Source of the DNA: Chlorophyllum brunneum
Lineage: Eukaryota; Basidiomycota; Agaricomycetes; Agaricales; Agaricaceae
NCBI GenBank assembly: GCA_963576785.1
Contig: OY756144.1
Coordinates: 1,798,001-1,862,000 of the forward strand
Length of the DNA: 64,000 nt
Direction of reading: 5' to 3'
The translations under genes were made by a program, and so were the position numbers. Positions 1-12,116 of the stretch are shown here, piece by piece (the first letter of the stretch is position 1; each line of letters opens with the position of its first letter). The notes under the pieces were generated by a model. The model saw only the letters and a program-made list of their open reading frames with translations, was not told the DNA's origin and did no database searches.

Positions 1-3000
1 CCATTCTGGTTCCGGACAAGCAACAGGGTCTTCAATCGAAATTGAAGCAACGAGAACATTACAAGAATGAAACCGCGGCAACAACGACCCCAGAAACGTC
101 TTCGGAATCAGATGGATCTGAATCTGATGCTCCTGCCGGTGGTCTTGCGAGCCTTGCTAAAAGGTTCGCTAAGTCTCCCAAAATCAAGAAACTCGCCGAA
201 CGCAGACAGGTCAAAACGCTTGACATTTCCATGGGGAACAATTCCGCTCTTGCTCGCATCAAACAACGCGAAGAAGCTCATAGACTTAAGATGCGGATGA
301 GGCCTGATATTTCTGGCCTTCACCGTATTCTGCTCTCTTGGAATTATAATCACGATGGACCAACACCCCCTGGCTTCGACGTCAGCCTTGCTCCCATACC
401 TGATGTCTTCATGGACTTCAATCACTTTCATCGTGTGTTCGAACCTCTTCTCTTGTTGGAATGCTGGGCACAGATTGTACAGGCCAAAGACGAAGTTCCA
501 GAGATCTTCGAGTGCAAGATCGTGTCGAAACAATACGTCGATGACTGGCTTGAGCTCGATGTGTCATATGAAGCTAATATACGGAAGGATTACTACCTTG
601 CTCAGGAGACAGACGTTGTCCTACTTCGTAACCCGCAGACCAACAAATGTATCCTCGCCAAAACGAAGAGTTTCAACTCTAACTATCAGGGAGTTCAGGC
701 TTCTCTGCGTAGTTATATCAGGAATGGGGCTGAGGATCCCGGCCTTCATATAGCCACCTCTCTGAAGATTAGCAAGGTGTTCAGGTATGTACGTCTACAG
801 AGATCCTCCGCCTATATTTGACTGGTTAGTCTGAGCACGCTCCACCGAGAATACGCCGCTCTCAGGTCTTTGCCTTACTATGATTTCGCCAACGTTATAC
901 TCCGACCCCGGTTACGACATGCGGTCTCACCGGAGAAGCAAGAGGTTCAGAAGACTATGTCCGAATTTAGGATCAACGAGCCCCAGGCAGTCGCCATCTT
1001 GAACGCCACGAAGATCGATGGATTTACCCTAATCCAAGGGTGAGCATTCTGACCGTCACACAATCCAAGCACTCACAGGGTGTAGGCCACCGGGGACTGG
1101 GAAGACATCAACGATTTGTGGCCTTGTCTCTTTAGCCCTCGCCAAACGACACCGACCCGCTGTACCTATACAGATTGGCAATGGTGCCCCGCCAGAACGG
1201 CCGCCCCTATCCAAAGTGCTTCTTTGTGCACCGAGCAACGCAGCAATCGATGAGATAGCCCGCCGCATCAAGGATGGGTATAGAGGTCCTGAAAAACACA
1301 GTGACAATGTCAAAGTGGTCCGTATCGGCACTGAACAGTCGATGAATGCCTCAGTCAAGGCCATTTCACTTGACTATTTGGTCGACCAGGCGATTGACCC
1401 CCCAAAAGATGGGAACAGCAACGGGGAGATATCAATGTTACGGAAAGAACTTGAAGAACTCAGGGCAAAGAAAGCTCAGTTATACAAGGAGCTTGACGAA
1501 AACACGGATAGTACCCGACTCGGTATTCTCCAATCCGAAATCGCTCAGGTGAACATACGCAGAACGACCCTTGCTAGCCGTATGGATCGTCTCAAAGACG
1601 AGCAAAAATCCGCATCACGCACCTTGGATGCTTTGCGTCGATTCACACGACAGAAAATCCTTCTCGAGGCAGATGTGATTTGTTCGACGTTGTCAGGTGC
1701 TGGCCACGAAGTTATTGAACAGCTCGACTTTGATATGATCATCATCGACGAAGCTGCTCAGGCCATCGAACTTAGTACGCTCATTCCCCTGAAATATAAA
1801 TGCCAGCGTTGCATCCTGGTTGGAGATCCCCAGCAATTACCTCCCACGGTCCTTTCTCAAGAGGTACGTATTGATCATGAACTATTCATGCACGGGAACT
1901 TGACCTGTTCCAGGCTGGAAAATACCGGTACAACCAGTCGCTGTTCGTCCGAATGCAGAAAACTCAACCAGATGCCGTTCACCTTTTGAGGTGTGTAATA
2001 CTAATATTCACGTCGATACACGTCTGAGCCTTGCATTCCAGTATTCAGTATCGCATGCACCCTGACATTAGTCAATTACCAAGTTCCGTCTTCTACCAAG
2101 GGAAACTCAAAGACGGCCCGAACATGGCCACAAAGACAATCCAGCCATGGCATAAGGATCCCCACTTTGGAACTTACAAGTTCTTCAATGTATCCAAAGG
2201 TCTTGAAGAAACTAGCCGCCATTCCATTAAGAACGTGGTAGAGTGTCACGTCGCTGTGGCTCTCTTCAACCGACTCAGACGAGAATATGCGAAAACCGTG
2301 ACAGATTTAGATTATCGTGTTGGGATCGTTTCCATGTACAGAGCTCAAATCAATGAGCTTAAACGTCAGTTTGAGCAACGATTTGGGAGGGAAATCCTTG
2401 GTCGCGTTGACTTCAATACGGTTGACGGATTCCAAGGTCAGGAAAAAGACATTATTATCTTATCATGTGTTCGTGCTGGGCCTGGTCTCCAACACGTTGG
2501 CTTTTTGTCAGGTAGGGTCCCATCTTTTTTTTCCATCCCGTTGCTCAGAGACTCTAGACACACGGCGAATGAACGTTGCTCTAACTCGAGCGAAATCGTC
2601 TTTATATATCCTAGGGAACTCGGCAACTTTGGAGAGGAGTGACCCCAACTGGCGCGCGATTGTGGATGATGCAAGGGGACGTTCTTGCCTGATTGAAGTA
2701 GGCCCCAGCCCTGGCTCGTACAATACGGAAACTGATTTTGCATATCGTGCCAGGTGGATCACACATATTTCACCAAGCCCCTTCCTACCCACAATCATGT
2801 GCCCAAATTACCGAAAGTGACTCCACGAGCCACACCGAACCATGTACCAGATGACCTGTTTCAACCTAAAGAGTTCAAACAGAGTGAACCAACGAGTCAT
2901 ACCAAGCCAAGTACAAACGGTGCCTCCGCCAGCAATAGCACCGACAACAACCGTGCAAAACAGCAGGTGATAGGAGTCAAAAGACCAGCCGAAGGATCAT

Positions 3001-3101
3001 CATCATCAAGCAAACGAGAAGACGACAATCGCCCTCAGGCCCATGTGAAGCGTCCAAAGAAGGCGCCTAATTTATTCATCCCCAAAAACAAGAAATCATG
3101 A
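1..3101 (+). CDS. SEN1: SEN1-type superfamily 1 RNA/DNA helicase, 5' end outside the window
   Basis: Exons are <3-784, 830-1039, 1086-1863, 1914-1990, 2042-2511, 2549-2697 and 2754-3101, about 937 residues visible and in frame throughout. The frame is open to the left edge, so the N-terminal part lies outside. Visible helicase motifs: Walker A GPPGTGKTS restored across the 1040-1085 intron, CAPSNAAIDE (Ia), DEAAQA (II), GDPQQLPP (III), QYRMHPDI (IV), VDGFQGQE (V) and NVALTRAKSS (VI). The C-terminal about 115 residues are basic and low-complexity (RPKKAPNLFIPKNKK), like a nuclear-localisation tail. Sen1/senataxin unwinds RNA:DNA hybrids and terminates non-coding Pol II transcription in the nucleus. 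The final intron (2698-2753) is inferred because it joins CLIE to VDHTYFTKP, as in the family. The gene converges on ECM16, with 162 bp between stops. Confidence 0.93.
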
Positions 3102-3263
3102 GTACCCGTATTGTGCCTTATAAAGGTGTCATGAAGTCGATGGACTATATAACAACGCTTAGGAATAGAATACAGTATACGTTAATGGTGGATGGACCCC
3201 TTGGTAAACTAGATCTATCTGATATGTACTTAATCAATATTATCATCGGAGATAATAAGCAAA

Positions 3264-6200
3264 TCAACTCGGTAGAACTCCTTCCGCTGTAATCGCAGGT
3301 AGCTCCCAACCCTCGGGGCCGAATCGCGGTGTCACCATAAGGATGCCATCGGCTCTCCGAAAAGGTCTTGAGTACGTGCAAAGAGCAGACCTTGCAAGTG
3401 AGGACAACCAGCTAGGGTTAACCGCCGTCAAACCTTCCAAAATCATGTCAGAGCGTTCCCACGTTCCCATAACACGGATGGTCACATACCTTTGACGAAT
3501 ATCCGGATCGTTCTGACGATTTCCTGGAAGACGATGTAATCCGGCGGGGGAAGATTTGACAAAACCGACGACGGGTGTAGAAAAACATCTTCAGCGATTC
3601 CAACAGCTCGATAAGGCACACCACGGCTGTTGCTGTGTTGCGGACCATTAGAAGAGCCATTATGGCTGACAAGATCTTTGCGAACAGCAACTTGGTCTAT
3701 GAGGGCCGCACTGATGAGTTGTTTGAGAACCTTGATCTGTGTCAAGAGGGTCATCTACAGTCCGTGACGATTATGCCAGGAGCTACTGACCTGTATCTTA
3801 CTCGGGGGTGGTAACTTGGGGGTCAACTGGATATTTGTCTCTGGGAAGTACAACTGTATAATGTTGCTAACTTGTGCCCGAAGCTTGTGTATCTCTTCCA
3901 TGGCCTACAACATGGCCAATGAGACAAAGGGTAATGTCATAGTTATTTAGTCCATTCACCTTAACCTTGACGAAGTGGTCCGAACAAAACCCAGCCCCTC
4001 CTCCATGATACTCATAGGCACCAACGACCGATAATATCTTCAAAATATCACTTGTGAAATCCCCAAGCGACCCGTGTATCTGTGACAAATCAATGAACCA
4101 AGGATCAGTGCGATGGAGATCGACATACGTGCTGGATTTCGAAGTACGCTTTCTTCCGCAACCGTCTCGTTTCTTTTGCCTTTGCAAACTCGTTTGTGAG
4201 ATGCGAGAGATCCTCATTGTGGGAGCCAGCCTGGTCATCACCCTCTGCTAGAATGGCTTCTTCGTACAAGAAAGGGTCTCCCACGGACATAGCAGAGACA
4301 ATCGCGATGACGTAGGGAAGACACTGATGTTGTTGGCCAGCTGCCAACATTCGCGAATATCGAGGCGACAACGGGAATAATGCCATGATTCTGCCAAGAT
4401 CAGTGATCTGGCCACCCCCTGGATCGAGCTGTGAAGTAGTAGAAGTTGACTTCTTTAGAGCTCCAAGATGTGTGAGCACTTTCTCCGCTTGTTGAAGGGC
4501 GAAACGATCTGGAGCTGTTGGGAAAGGGAAGTTAACGACAGCGTCTATATGCATATTCTTCATCTGCAAAACGATCCCATCTACTGGAGCTCGTAAAAGT
4601 TCCGGTGGGTTGAACTGTTGGAAACGATGTTCAAATAGGGCGGAAGAGTAAAGCCGATAGCAGTGGCCCGGACCAGTTCGACCAGCACGGCCAGCTCTTT
4701 GAGCAGCCGAAGCTTTTGACACCCAAGTCACTTGGAATGTTTGGACCCCATTCGCAGCATCATATCGGCGCTAATGGCTGTTTTTCAGCATATATCTCTT
4801 ACAGAAAATTCATTCGGCGTACCTCTTTCGCTCTACCACAGTCTACTACATACTTTATTCCAGGAATGGTTAAAGACGTCTCGGCAACATTAGTAGCCAC
4901 GACGACTAATCGTGTGTCAGCTGGTGGAGGTTTGAAAACTTCCATCTGTTTCTCGCCCGGTAAAAGAGAGTAGAGGGGTACGATATGCATAGGAACTGAA
5001 AAAAAGTTAGCTGACCAGCGCGATCCAAGAACGAGAAACACCAACTTTTCGTCTCTTCATTATCAAGACCTAGCTCTCCGTTAAGGTCTTCGGCGGCTTC
5101 ACTCTCCAAGTCATCTTCGTCGTTCTCAGCTTCGCCTTCATCTAGCTCGTTGTCAACACGTGCGCGATCCTCGATATCGGTGTCAATGTCCTCAGCCTCG
5201 AGATCAGCTATACACCGAAATCAGCGGGAGACTGAAGAAGCAGTTAAAAACGAAGGCACCTTGCGTTGGGGTAATCAATGACTTCTGATGTGCTCGGCGA
5301 GAGCGGCGTTCGGGAATGGATTTTAGATTATCGCCTTGAAGAGCATTTCGACCATAGCGTTTCTCAAGCCTTCTGCAAACACCAGTAATCTCGTTTTGAC
5401 CGGTTAGAAATATTAGAATCCCCCCAGGCGGCAAGCGAGCATGAATCCTGGAAGTCTTCTTGATTGCCTCGGTAATATAGTCTGGTGAGGTTCGGCGACT
5501 GAAGTGGATGACAACAGGGTGTTGGCGTGTAGCGACGTCGATGATAGGGGGAGGGACTGAGAACAAGTTCCTATTCCCTGTGAAATCACTGACACGAAGG
5601 GTCGCCGACATGATAATCAAACGCAAAGGCTGGGTAAAGTGAATAAATATAAATGAGTACCGTCAGGGAATCAATAACAAACCTTCGCCCCTTCTTTACC
5701 TGCTTTCCACGTCTCCTCGCGCAATTTGATGACACGACTCAAAACCCCGATAAGAATGTCAGTGTTGATGCTCCTCTCATGGGCCTCATCGATAACGATG
5801 ACGGAGTATTTGCTCAATAAGAAATCGGTAGCTAGTTCTCGTAAAAGCACACCGTCAGTCATGAACTTGATCGACGTGGAGGGCGAAACCGTAGCATCGT
5901 AGCGAATTTGGTACGAAACCTGAGACGTAGTCAACGACAGTTCGTGTCCCACTCGCCTTGCCATAGAAACCGCGGCCACCCGACGAGGTTGGGTGATGCC
6001 AATCATTCCAGGGTTGTCTGTTCCAGGAATTAGTAGGGGCGGGTGGTGCGACGTGGTATGACCTTACCACTGTCAGGATTGCCAAAGCCAGCTTCGTACA
6101 GAAATTGTGGTACTTGGGTTGTTTTTCCGCTGCCAGTTTCACCACATATAATGACCACCGGATTCAGCATGATGGCTTCCATGATGGGTTGTTCCTCCGT

Positions 6201-7729
6201 CACTATGGGCAGCATAAGACGAGCCTCTTCAACATCTGGGGGCCGGGTGATAGTTATAGCCTTGACATAGGTTTTTCTGCCACCTTCAGATCTTCCCTTC
6301 TCTAGGACATGCTGAGCAAAGGCTGTCGTAGGTAGTACAAAATCTTCGCCCATAGGGCCTCGCATCTTTTCTGAATCATCAACCCTTCTTCGCTTCTTTG
6401 GGCGCTCAGCTACAGGCACTGGCAGCTGAGGGTCTTCGCGGAAATTTGTAGGATCCACGACATACCCCTTCGCTAGCGATAGTTGTTTCGTTGCCCACTC
6501 CTTGAAGCCGGGTTTCTTCTGCCTCGGTTCCCCGGGATGTTCTCGATCACACTCTCTAGAGTCAGGACCATCACTACTGCAACGTCTTTCTTCGTCACCA
6601 CTCCGCTCTTCTCTCTCTCCACTCTGCTCTTCTCCCTCTCCTTCCTCCCCCCTGCTTTTAGGATTTTCTTCGGCGTCGCTCCCTTCGTCTTCCTCGTTGT
6701 CTGAGACAGAGTCGTAGGCAGAGTCAGAGCTATCAAAAGATGTATCAGAATCGTTATCCTGAGCCGATGGTTGGAAGCGCGAGGTCGTCCATTTCCCAAT
6801 GCTAGCCTGTGATTCCTGTCAGAGTTGGTTCATACAATTAACCCTGCAAAGCTACCTTCTTCGACCGAATCCTGACGATAGGAGCCGCTACGGTCCCGTC
6901 GTCGTTTCTCCGTAGCGCACTGCCAGTCACTGCATGTGCATCGATCGATGGTATGGCAGATTCTTTGGCCTTTTCGGTGTGCTGCTCGTCCATCTCTACA
7001 TCTTCCGTCGGGGGGGTTAGTCGAATGGAATAGGATTCACTAGGCTGTGAATCCGACTCGCTCGGCATCTCATCCTCGCTCTCCGAACCAGTCCCAATGT
7101 CCATACTATCCATGACCCCAGAGTGACAGTGTTTCCGCCTCCCAACTCGACCTTGCAAAGCATGTCTGATTTGCGAATCCTCGTCCTTTTCCAGTCGTTC
7201 TTGGTGTGTCAGAGTCCTCCCTGTTCCCAGAGTAGAAGAGGATTGTAGTAGTGTAGAATCAATTCCACCCTGAGATTTACTACCATCTGTTAGCTTGCTT
7301 TCGCCGTTTCTGAAAATATCACATACGCCAATTTCTCAAAGATGAGAACACGCTCTTCTCTCTTCAGTTTTTTGTCCTGTTGACGAGATGGGCATTGTTG
7401 TTCCGTATAGAAAGGGTCACTGGACTAACAATGTATTTCTCCAGGCGTTTCCTCTTTTTACTACTCCAGTTATCTGACTGGGCACGAAGCTAGCAACATA
7501 TTCCGTGAGTATGTGCCTGGGCTTGAAACACGGAATGGCATACCTCCTCCCTCATTCGTTCTCGTTTATTCAGCTCTTTCTCTTGCGCACTTTTTGGGGT
7601 AATAATTTCAACATTTGGATCCGCTCCCTCCAGTTTTCCCTCTTGCTTCTGTTTCTTCGGTTTTCCTTTTTTTTTCGTTCCCGCGGTCGATCGAGCTTTG
7701 ACATTAAACCCTGCTCGCACAGGTGGCAT
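3264..7729 (-). CDS. ECM16: DEAH-box RNA helicase of the ECM16/Dhr1 (DHX37) family
   Basis: Fourteen exons, high to low: 7729-7544, 7489-7430, 7376-7323, 7269-6856, 6806-6068, 6017-5683, 5629-5260, 5207-5046, 4995-4823, 4770-4129, 4079-3960, 3904-3791, 3736-3490, 3433-3264; 1261 residues. The order is a basic N-terminus, a [13 protein letters not shown] coiled segment, an acidic linker, then the core: [10 protein letters not shown] (I), TQPRR (Ia), DEAHERS (II), SAT (III), [11 protein letters not shown] (V) and [12 protein letters not shown] (VI). Winged-helix, ratchet and OB-fold regions follow and end near GPEGWELP. The PGFKEWA segment before the core and the acidic insertion after QGDNLKS fit Dhr1, which releases U3 snoRNA from pre-18S rRNA in the nucleolus. 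All 13 introns are 49-56 nt. The intron at 7270-7322 has a weak GTGATA donor and is the least certain join. Confidence 0.92.
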
Positions 7730-8014
7730 TATGACGCTTTCTTTATCCCTACAGATTGCAAAGATCTGAGTCCAGGCGAAGAAAAGATGACGTGAAGTCG
7801 AGGTAATCTCGGCATACTTTGGATCAAAATATTTTGGACAGCTCTCAATTGACTACACGTGACAAGGTTACGTAGACTTGAGTCAGTTGAAACCTTCAAG
7901 AAAGGTAACACTAAGATACAGGCGTATAGCTATGCACGGATATAGCGGTACTATGTACTGAAATCATATGACCGAAGGAGTACTATAATCGATCACTCGA
8001 TTCCCCACTTTTAT

Positions 8015-10710
8015 TTAACCATTTCTCGACCCCTTTTTCGAAGAACGAGGGCGAAAAGAGGACGAGAGTGTCAAAACAGTGCTTGATCTGCTTTTTGGTC
8101 GACGCTCGGGGCTACTAGCACGTGGAAGTTGAACACCAGTTTCCTCCTCGGAATGGCTGTCGTCGTCAGGTTCGGACTCTGAAGGAGTAACATGCCGAGC
8201 GACAGCCTTTCCCTTCCCTTTTCCCTTCCCCTTGCTCTTGGGCTGTAGGGGACTGCGAGCTCTCCCTTTTTGCAGATGCTGACGGTCTATATTCGCGTTA
8301 AGAGACTCCAAAAGCGGAGAATCCAGTGGCTCTTCCTCTGAATGGATGAGATTATCAACATGGAAGGAGACCCTTCTTCCCCTTGAATGACTCCTCGATA
8401 CAAGAGACTTTCGCCGTTCTCTGGGTTTGACAGGTGATGAAGGTGGTTCAGGTGAGCTTGGAGGTAAAGTTGCTCTTGATAGTGACGGGTTGAAACTAAA
8501 GGGGTACGGGTGCGGGTGGTCGGGGGTTGAGTGCATAAAGGTAGGTCCGACGGACGAAAATCTCTGGTGGTTTGGAGTATAGGGATACGTGAGACCGGCT
8601 GGACTTGAATGGGTTGGGGTCCACAACAACACAGCGAGTTGATGCATGGCTTGAGTGACGATTTGCTGCGCTCGTGGATCAGCAATGGGTGGATACATTC
8701 CAACTTGGTGGGACGGAGTATGAGGTGTGTAGGGTGGTTGCATGTGAGAGCTAGTGGAGACGGAGGTAGAGCGCCATGGACGGCGCGGGTAACCGGCGTT
8801 CTCGTCCAAGCTCGAATGGCCGCCATCGTCAGATAGTATGTATTTTGACCTCGTCAGAGAGCGCCGTGAGGAACTACGCGGAACAGTACTGCTTGATCGT
8901 CCTGAGTTACGTACATAAGCCACGGTGGCACAGGATTAGATAGAACGTCCTCACCTTTGGTAGTCTTGCGAGGTTTCGCCGGTAGCGGGTCCTTTTGGAC
9001 CCTTTCAGGAATTATTGTTTCATGTTCAGGTGAAGAACGCTTGCGCTTATGACTTGTCCACTTTTTAGGCGGCGATTCGCTTGCTCGGGGGCTGGGTGGT
9101 CTGCTGGCGGAAGGAGCTGGAGTAATTGGACGTTCTCCAATTTCCGGACTGATTTCCCGGGGGATGTCTGACTTTGGGGCCTCTTGGTCCTCGTATAGAA
9201 TTGCGGCTGTCGGTCGAATGATAGCCCTCAATTCCGTCAGCTTATTGGATTTTTTCACGGATCGCGAGGGTTTGGGGTGTGGGGTCGGTTTCGTTATGTG
9301 CGGTGTGTGAACAGACGTTTCTGTGGATGTGGGCCTCTTCGTGCGCTTAACTGAAGGTGTAGCTTTAGGCTCTGGTGTAGTTGTACCACCTGCATGCTTG
9401 GTCTGGTCCAGCCGGGGTGGCAACGTGCTGATCACAACCTGTGGTACGATACTTGGACCCCGACTACGAGCGCGAATAAATGAGGGAGGGGGCAGGGGAG
9501 AGGGTGATGGAGAATATGTTAGTTGACTTGCACCAGGCTTCGGCAGCTCGTCGTCAGTGAGCTCGATAACTTCAGGGGTCGGTGCTCGCGCTCTTGAGGG
9601 CTGAATTCCCGAGGTTCTGGCCCGGGTTTTGGGAGGAGTGGACGGAGCGATTCTGGCTCCAGTATCAGGTGTAGTATCAACGGGGTGTTGAGAAGATGGC
9701 AATCGAAGAGGCGAAACAACCCGGTCAAAAATTGGAGGATCAACGAACGAGTGTGAACGGGGAGGAGTGTGTAGGTGTACAGGAGGTGTTCGTTGCTTAG
9801 GCGGGACTGATCTGTGAGCGAGCGCAAATGGCTCGATGACTTCAACGTCTGACTCGGATTCATCTCCTGGAGGAGAGGAGTGACGAGCATCACTGGTTAC
9901 GACAACCATGCTGGCTTCCGTGGGTTCCCAATTATCGAGTTCGTCATTGAGTTCGTCACTGTCCGATGCGAACTCTTCCTGAGTGGATTCGTACACGGGT
10001 GAGGTGGTCGCAGGTGGGTCGTCGATGTCATTTTGCTCCTCTCCACCGCCATCGGAATCATCGTCCATGGCCGGAGAGAGTGGTGACCTCGAACGGTCAC
10101 GGTTCGTATCAGACAATTCCAGCTCTGCCTCTTCCAGGTCACTCCCATAATCCTCCCTTCTACGCTGTTCGGCCTCAAGGAATTCATCCAAATCATCAGC
10201 AATGTCGTGATTTTCGTTCGTGCACCTCTGCTGTAAACCCCTCGCAAAAATATCCTCCAGATAATCATGGTCCCCGCAAAACGCGTCCAATTCATCGACT
10301 CCTTCCTCGCCCTCAGATTCATCGTCCACCGTATCTCCCTCCTCAGACTCGAGAGCTTCCCCAAAGTTGAACTTGCGAGTTGACCTCCAAAATCCATTGT
10401 CCTTCACAATCTCTCCTGTTCGGATGTCGACTATATCATCCTCGTCCAATCTGCGCGAATATCGCTCTGCAAGCTGGGACCAAGTGCCAAGTAACCGTGT
10501 CCTGGATGCTTCTCGCTCTTTCTGAATGTCGAATACAGACTCTGTTGCACTGGCAGAACGCCTCAAGCTAGAAGAACGCGAGACCGAGGACATGCGTTGA
10601 CGCTTGGATGGGGGAAGGGCATTGTTGTGTGATGATGATGTGGGATGGGGTGGTGGGGAGGCAGAGGGAGTGATGAGGGGAGGACAATTGTCTCTGGCGG
10701 GTTTGGACAT
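8015..10710 (-). CDS. SCM3: Scm3/HJURP-like CENP-A histone chaperone
   Basis: Two exons, 10710-8955 and 8901-8015, give 880 residues; the 53-nt intron joins TTKG to RSSSTVP in frame. About residues 59-110 carry the Scm3 signature: LLGTWSQLAERY, then DIVDIRTGEIVKDNGFW, close to the pattern W-x-x-I-x-x-[KR]-Y ... DLxTGEIVxDNG known from fungal Scm3. Scm3 deposits the centromeric H3 variant at kinetochores. The rest is acidic (three D/E-rich blocks at about 120-280), then Ser/Pro-rich, with basic tracts including repeated GKGKGKGK near the C-terminus; it looks disordered. I start at the methionine of MSKPARD; an in-frame ATG 14 codons upstream (10752) is possible. It follows ECM16 on the same strand at 285 bp. 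Family assignment rests on one short domain. Confidence 0.78.
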
Positions 10711-12116
10711 TGTGTGACTGGTGGGTGTGAGCAACCGACAGCAAGCAGCCATCAGTCACTTGACGCGTGCCTCGGTTGGCCCACTCACGTTGCATGGTCC
10801 TGATTTCGCAGTACTTTCTATCCATAAGCGATGCCCCTCCAGGAGGCACCGGACAAGCTCTGCCATCCGAACACACGATGAAAGCCACCGGGGCTACATT
10901 TTACAACTTATTTTCTTGATCAAAGGTTGGACTCCGCACGGAACCCACACCTCACACGTGGAAAGCCCACAAGGACACAAAAACTTCCATTCTAGCAGTC
11001 AGGTGTCCAACAGAGTCCGACACTGGTAGGTTCAACATACGACAAACAGTGACCTGCAACAGCCAGTGCACCCATGTCATGGTATACAGGCCGCACACCG
11101 AGAGACCCCCAGACCAAACATTTTACCGCTTAGACTAGGCTGCATTCCGTGTAATCCGATAGATTGAGATGGTTAGAAGATCGATACGGCCCCAATGAGG
11201 CGTTCTCTTCTGGCTTTATGGCTCATGTCATGATGTCTCCAGTCCCTTGGATGCATCGGCTGCGAGCACCCGTTTTTCATCAGGAGAGAGCGTCAGGAAT
11301 GCGGCTTTCTGCTCAAGGGCCCATCTTCGCACCTACCCATGTGGATAGGCAATGTTAACGACTGGCCAAAAACTTGAGAGTAGACAGCCTCACGGGTTGG
11401 AACACATGATCTCTATCCCCGAAGTTATAGAAAAATACAGAGTATATCACAATGCCTAGAAAACATCAGTCGACGTGGCAGGTGGACATAGACCCAAGAC
11501 TGACCAGGAATAATGGTGAAAGTCATCAGTCGAGAAGCGACATAGACCCAAGGGGGCCGAAAGTCAATTGCTTCTTCATGAGCCTTGTGTCCGGGCCTGG
11601 AGTTCGCGCTCTGCCAGCGTGGGTGGGAAATACTGTTCCGTCGGAGAAGAAATTGTTGAGCATTCCGGGGGAGCATAGTGAATCCGTCCCGAGTTTATGC
11701 ACCTGAAGCGACAGAGCTGTCACTCGGGGCCACAACAGAAGTAAACAAATATCATACTGGTCTACACCGGAGCGCGCGACAGATCCCAGGACCGGCTCCG
11801 TCTAGGCTCGTCTAGCCGCCACCTCTTCATACCTTTCCTTTAGACCTGGTCAGGAACACCCGATGAAGTTTGATTCGCCCAAGATAATCCGGGACACTCA
11901 GCACGCTCACCATCTCAAAACGTTTCTCACCAATGCCGGACCCATGGTGGGCTTCATGGGGTGTTGCTCTTATACACTAAACATCCAGGCCCCAGGCCTA
12001 TGTAGCCAGCCCCAGACTAGTCCCACCTGGGTCCAACCATCATATGATGGGATATCCTAAAAATAGCTGTAATATTATCTCAAGATATCTCCCAGACCCC
12101 CATCTCCTCAAGTCGG
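10711..12116. other. Intergenic region between divergent SCM3 and aldolase genes
   Basis: About 1.4 kb with no convincing coding frame; short ORFs on both strands lack domain signatures and splice into nothing. It should hold both promoters. One visible structure is a pair of short direct repeats near 11464-11552, listed separately. I saw no tRNA-like cloverleaf. Confidence 0.6.
11464..11552. repeat. Two-part imperfect direct repeat in the SCM3/aldolase intergenic region
   Basis: CATCAGTCGA occurs at 11464 and 11524, and GACATAGACCCAAG at 11484 and 11539. The order is the same in both copies, with 10 bp between the blocks in the first copy and 5 bp in the second. It looks like a diverged duplication of about 35 bp. 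Confidence 0.6.

Noticed and set aside
4996..5015. A 20-nt intron in ECM16
   Set aside because: Extending it to 4996-5045 gives a 50-nt intron with a usable donor and restores the family sequence [12 protein letters not shown].
6473..6799. 108-codon frame in the ECM16 linker
   Set aside because: Another frame of exon 5 of ECM16; the true frame gives the acidic linker and PGFKEWA.
7310..7326. A 17-nt intron in ECM16 with a strong GTATGT donor
   Set aside because: Too short to splice. A 53-nt intron (7270-7322) with a CTAAC branch-like sequence keeps the frame and fits the 49-56 nt size of all other introns in the gene.
9966..10370. 134-codon antisense frame inside SCM3
   Set aside because: Arises opposite acidic, low-complexity coding sequence, a common source of spurious frames.
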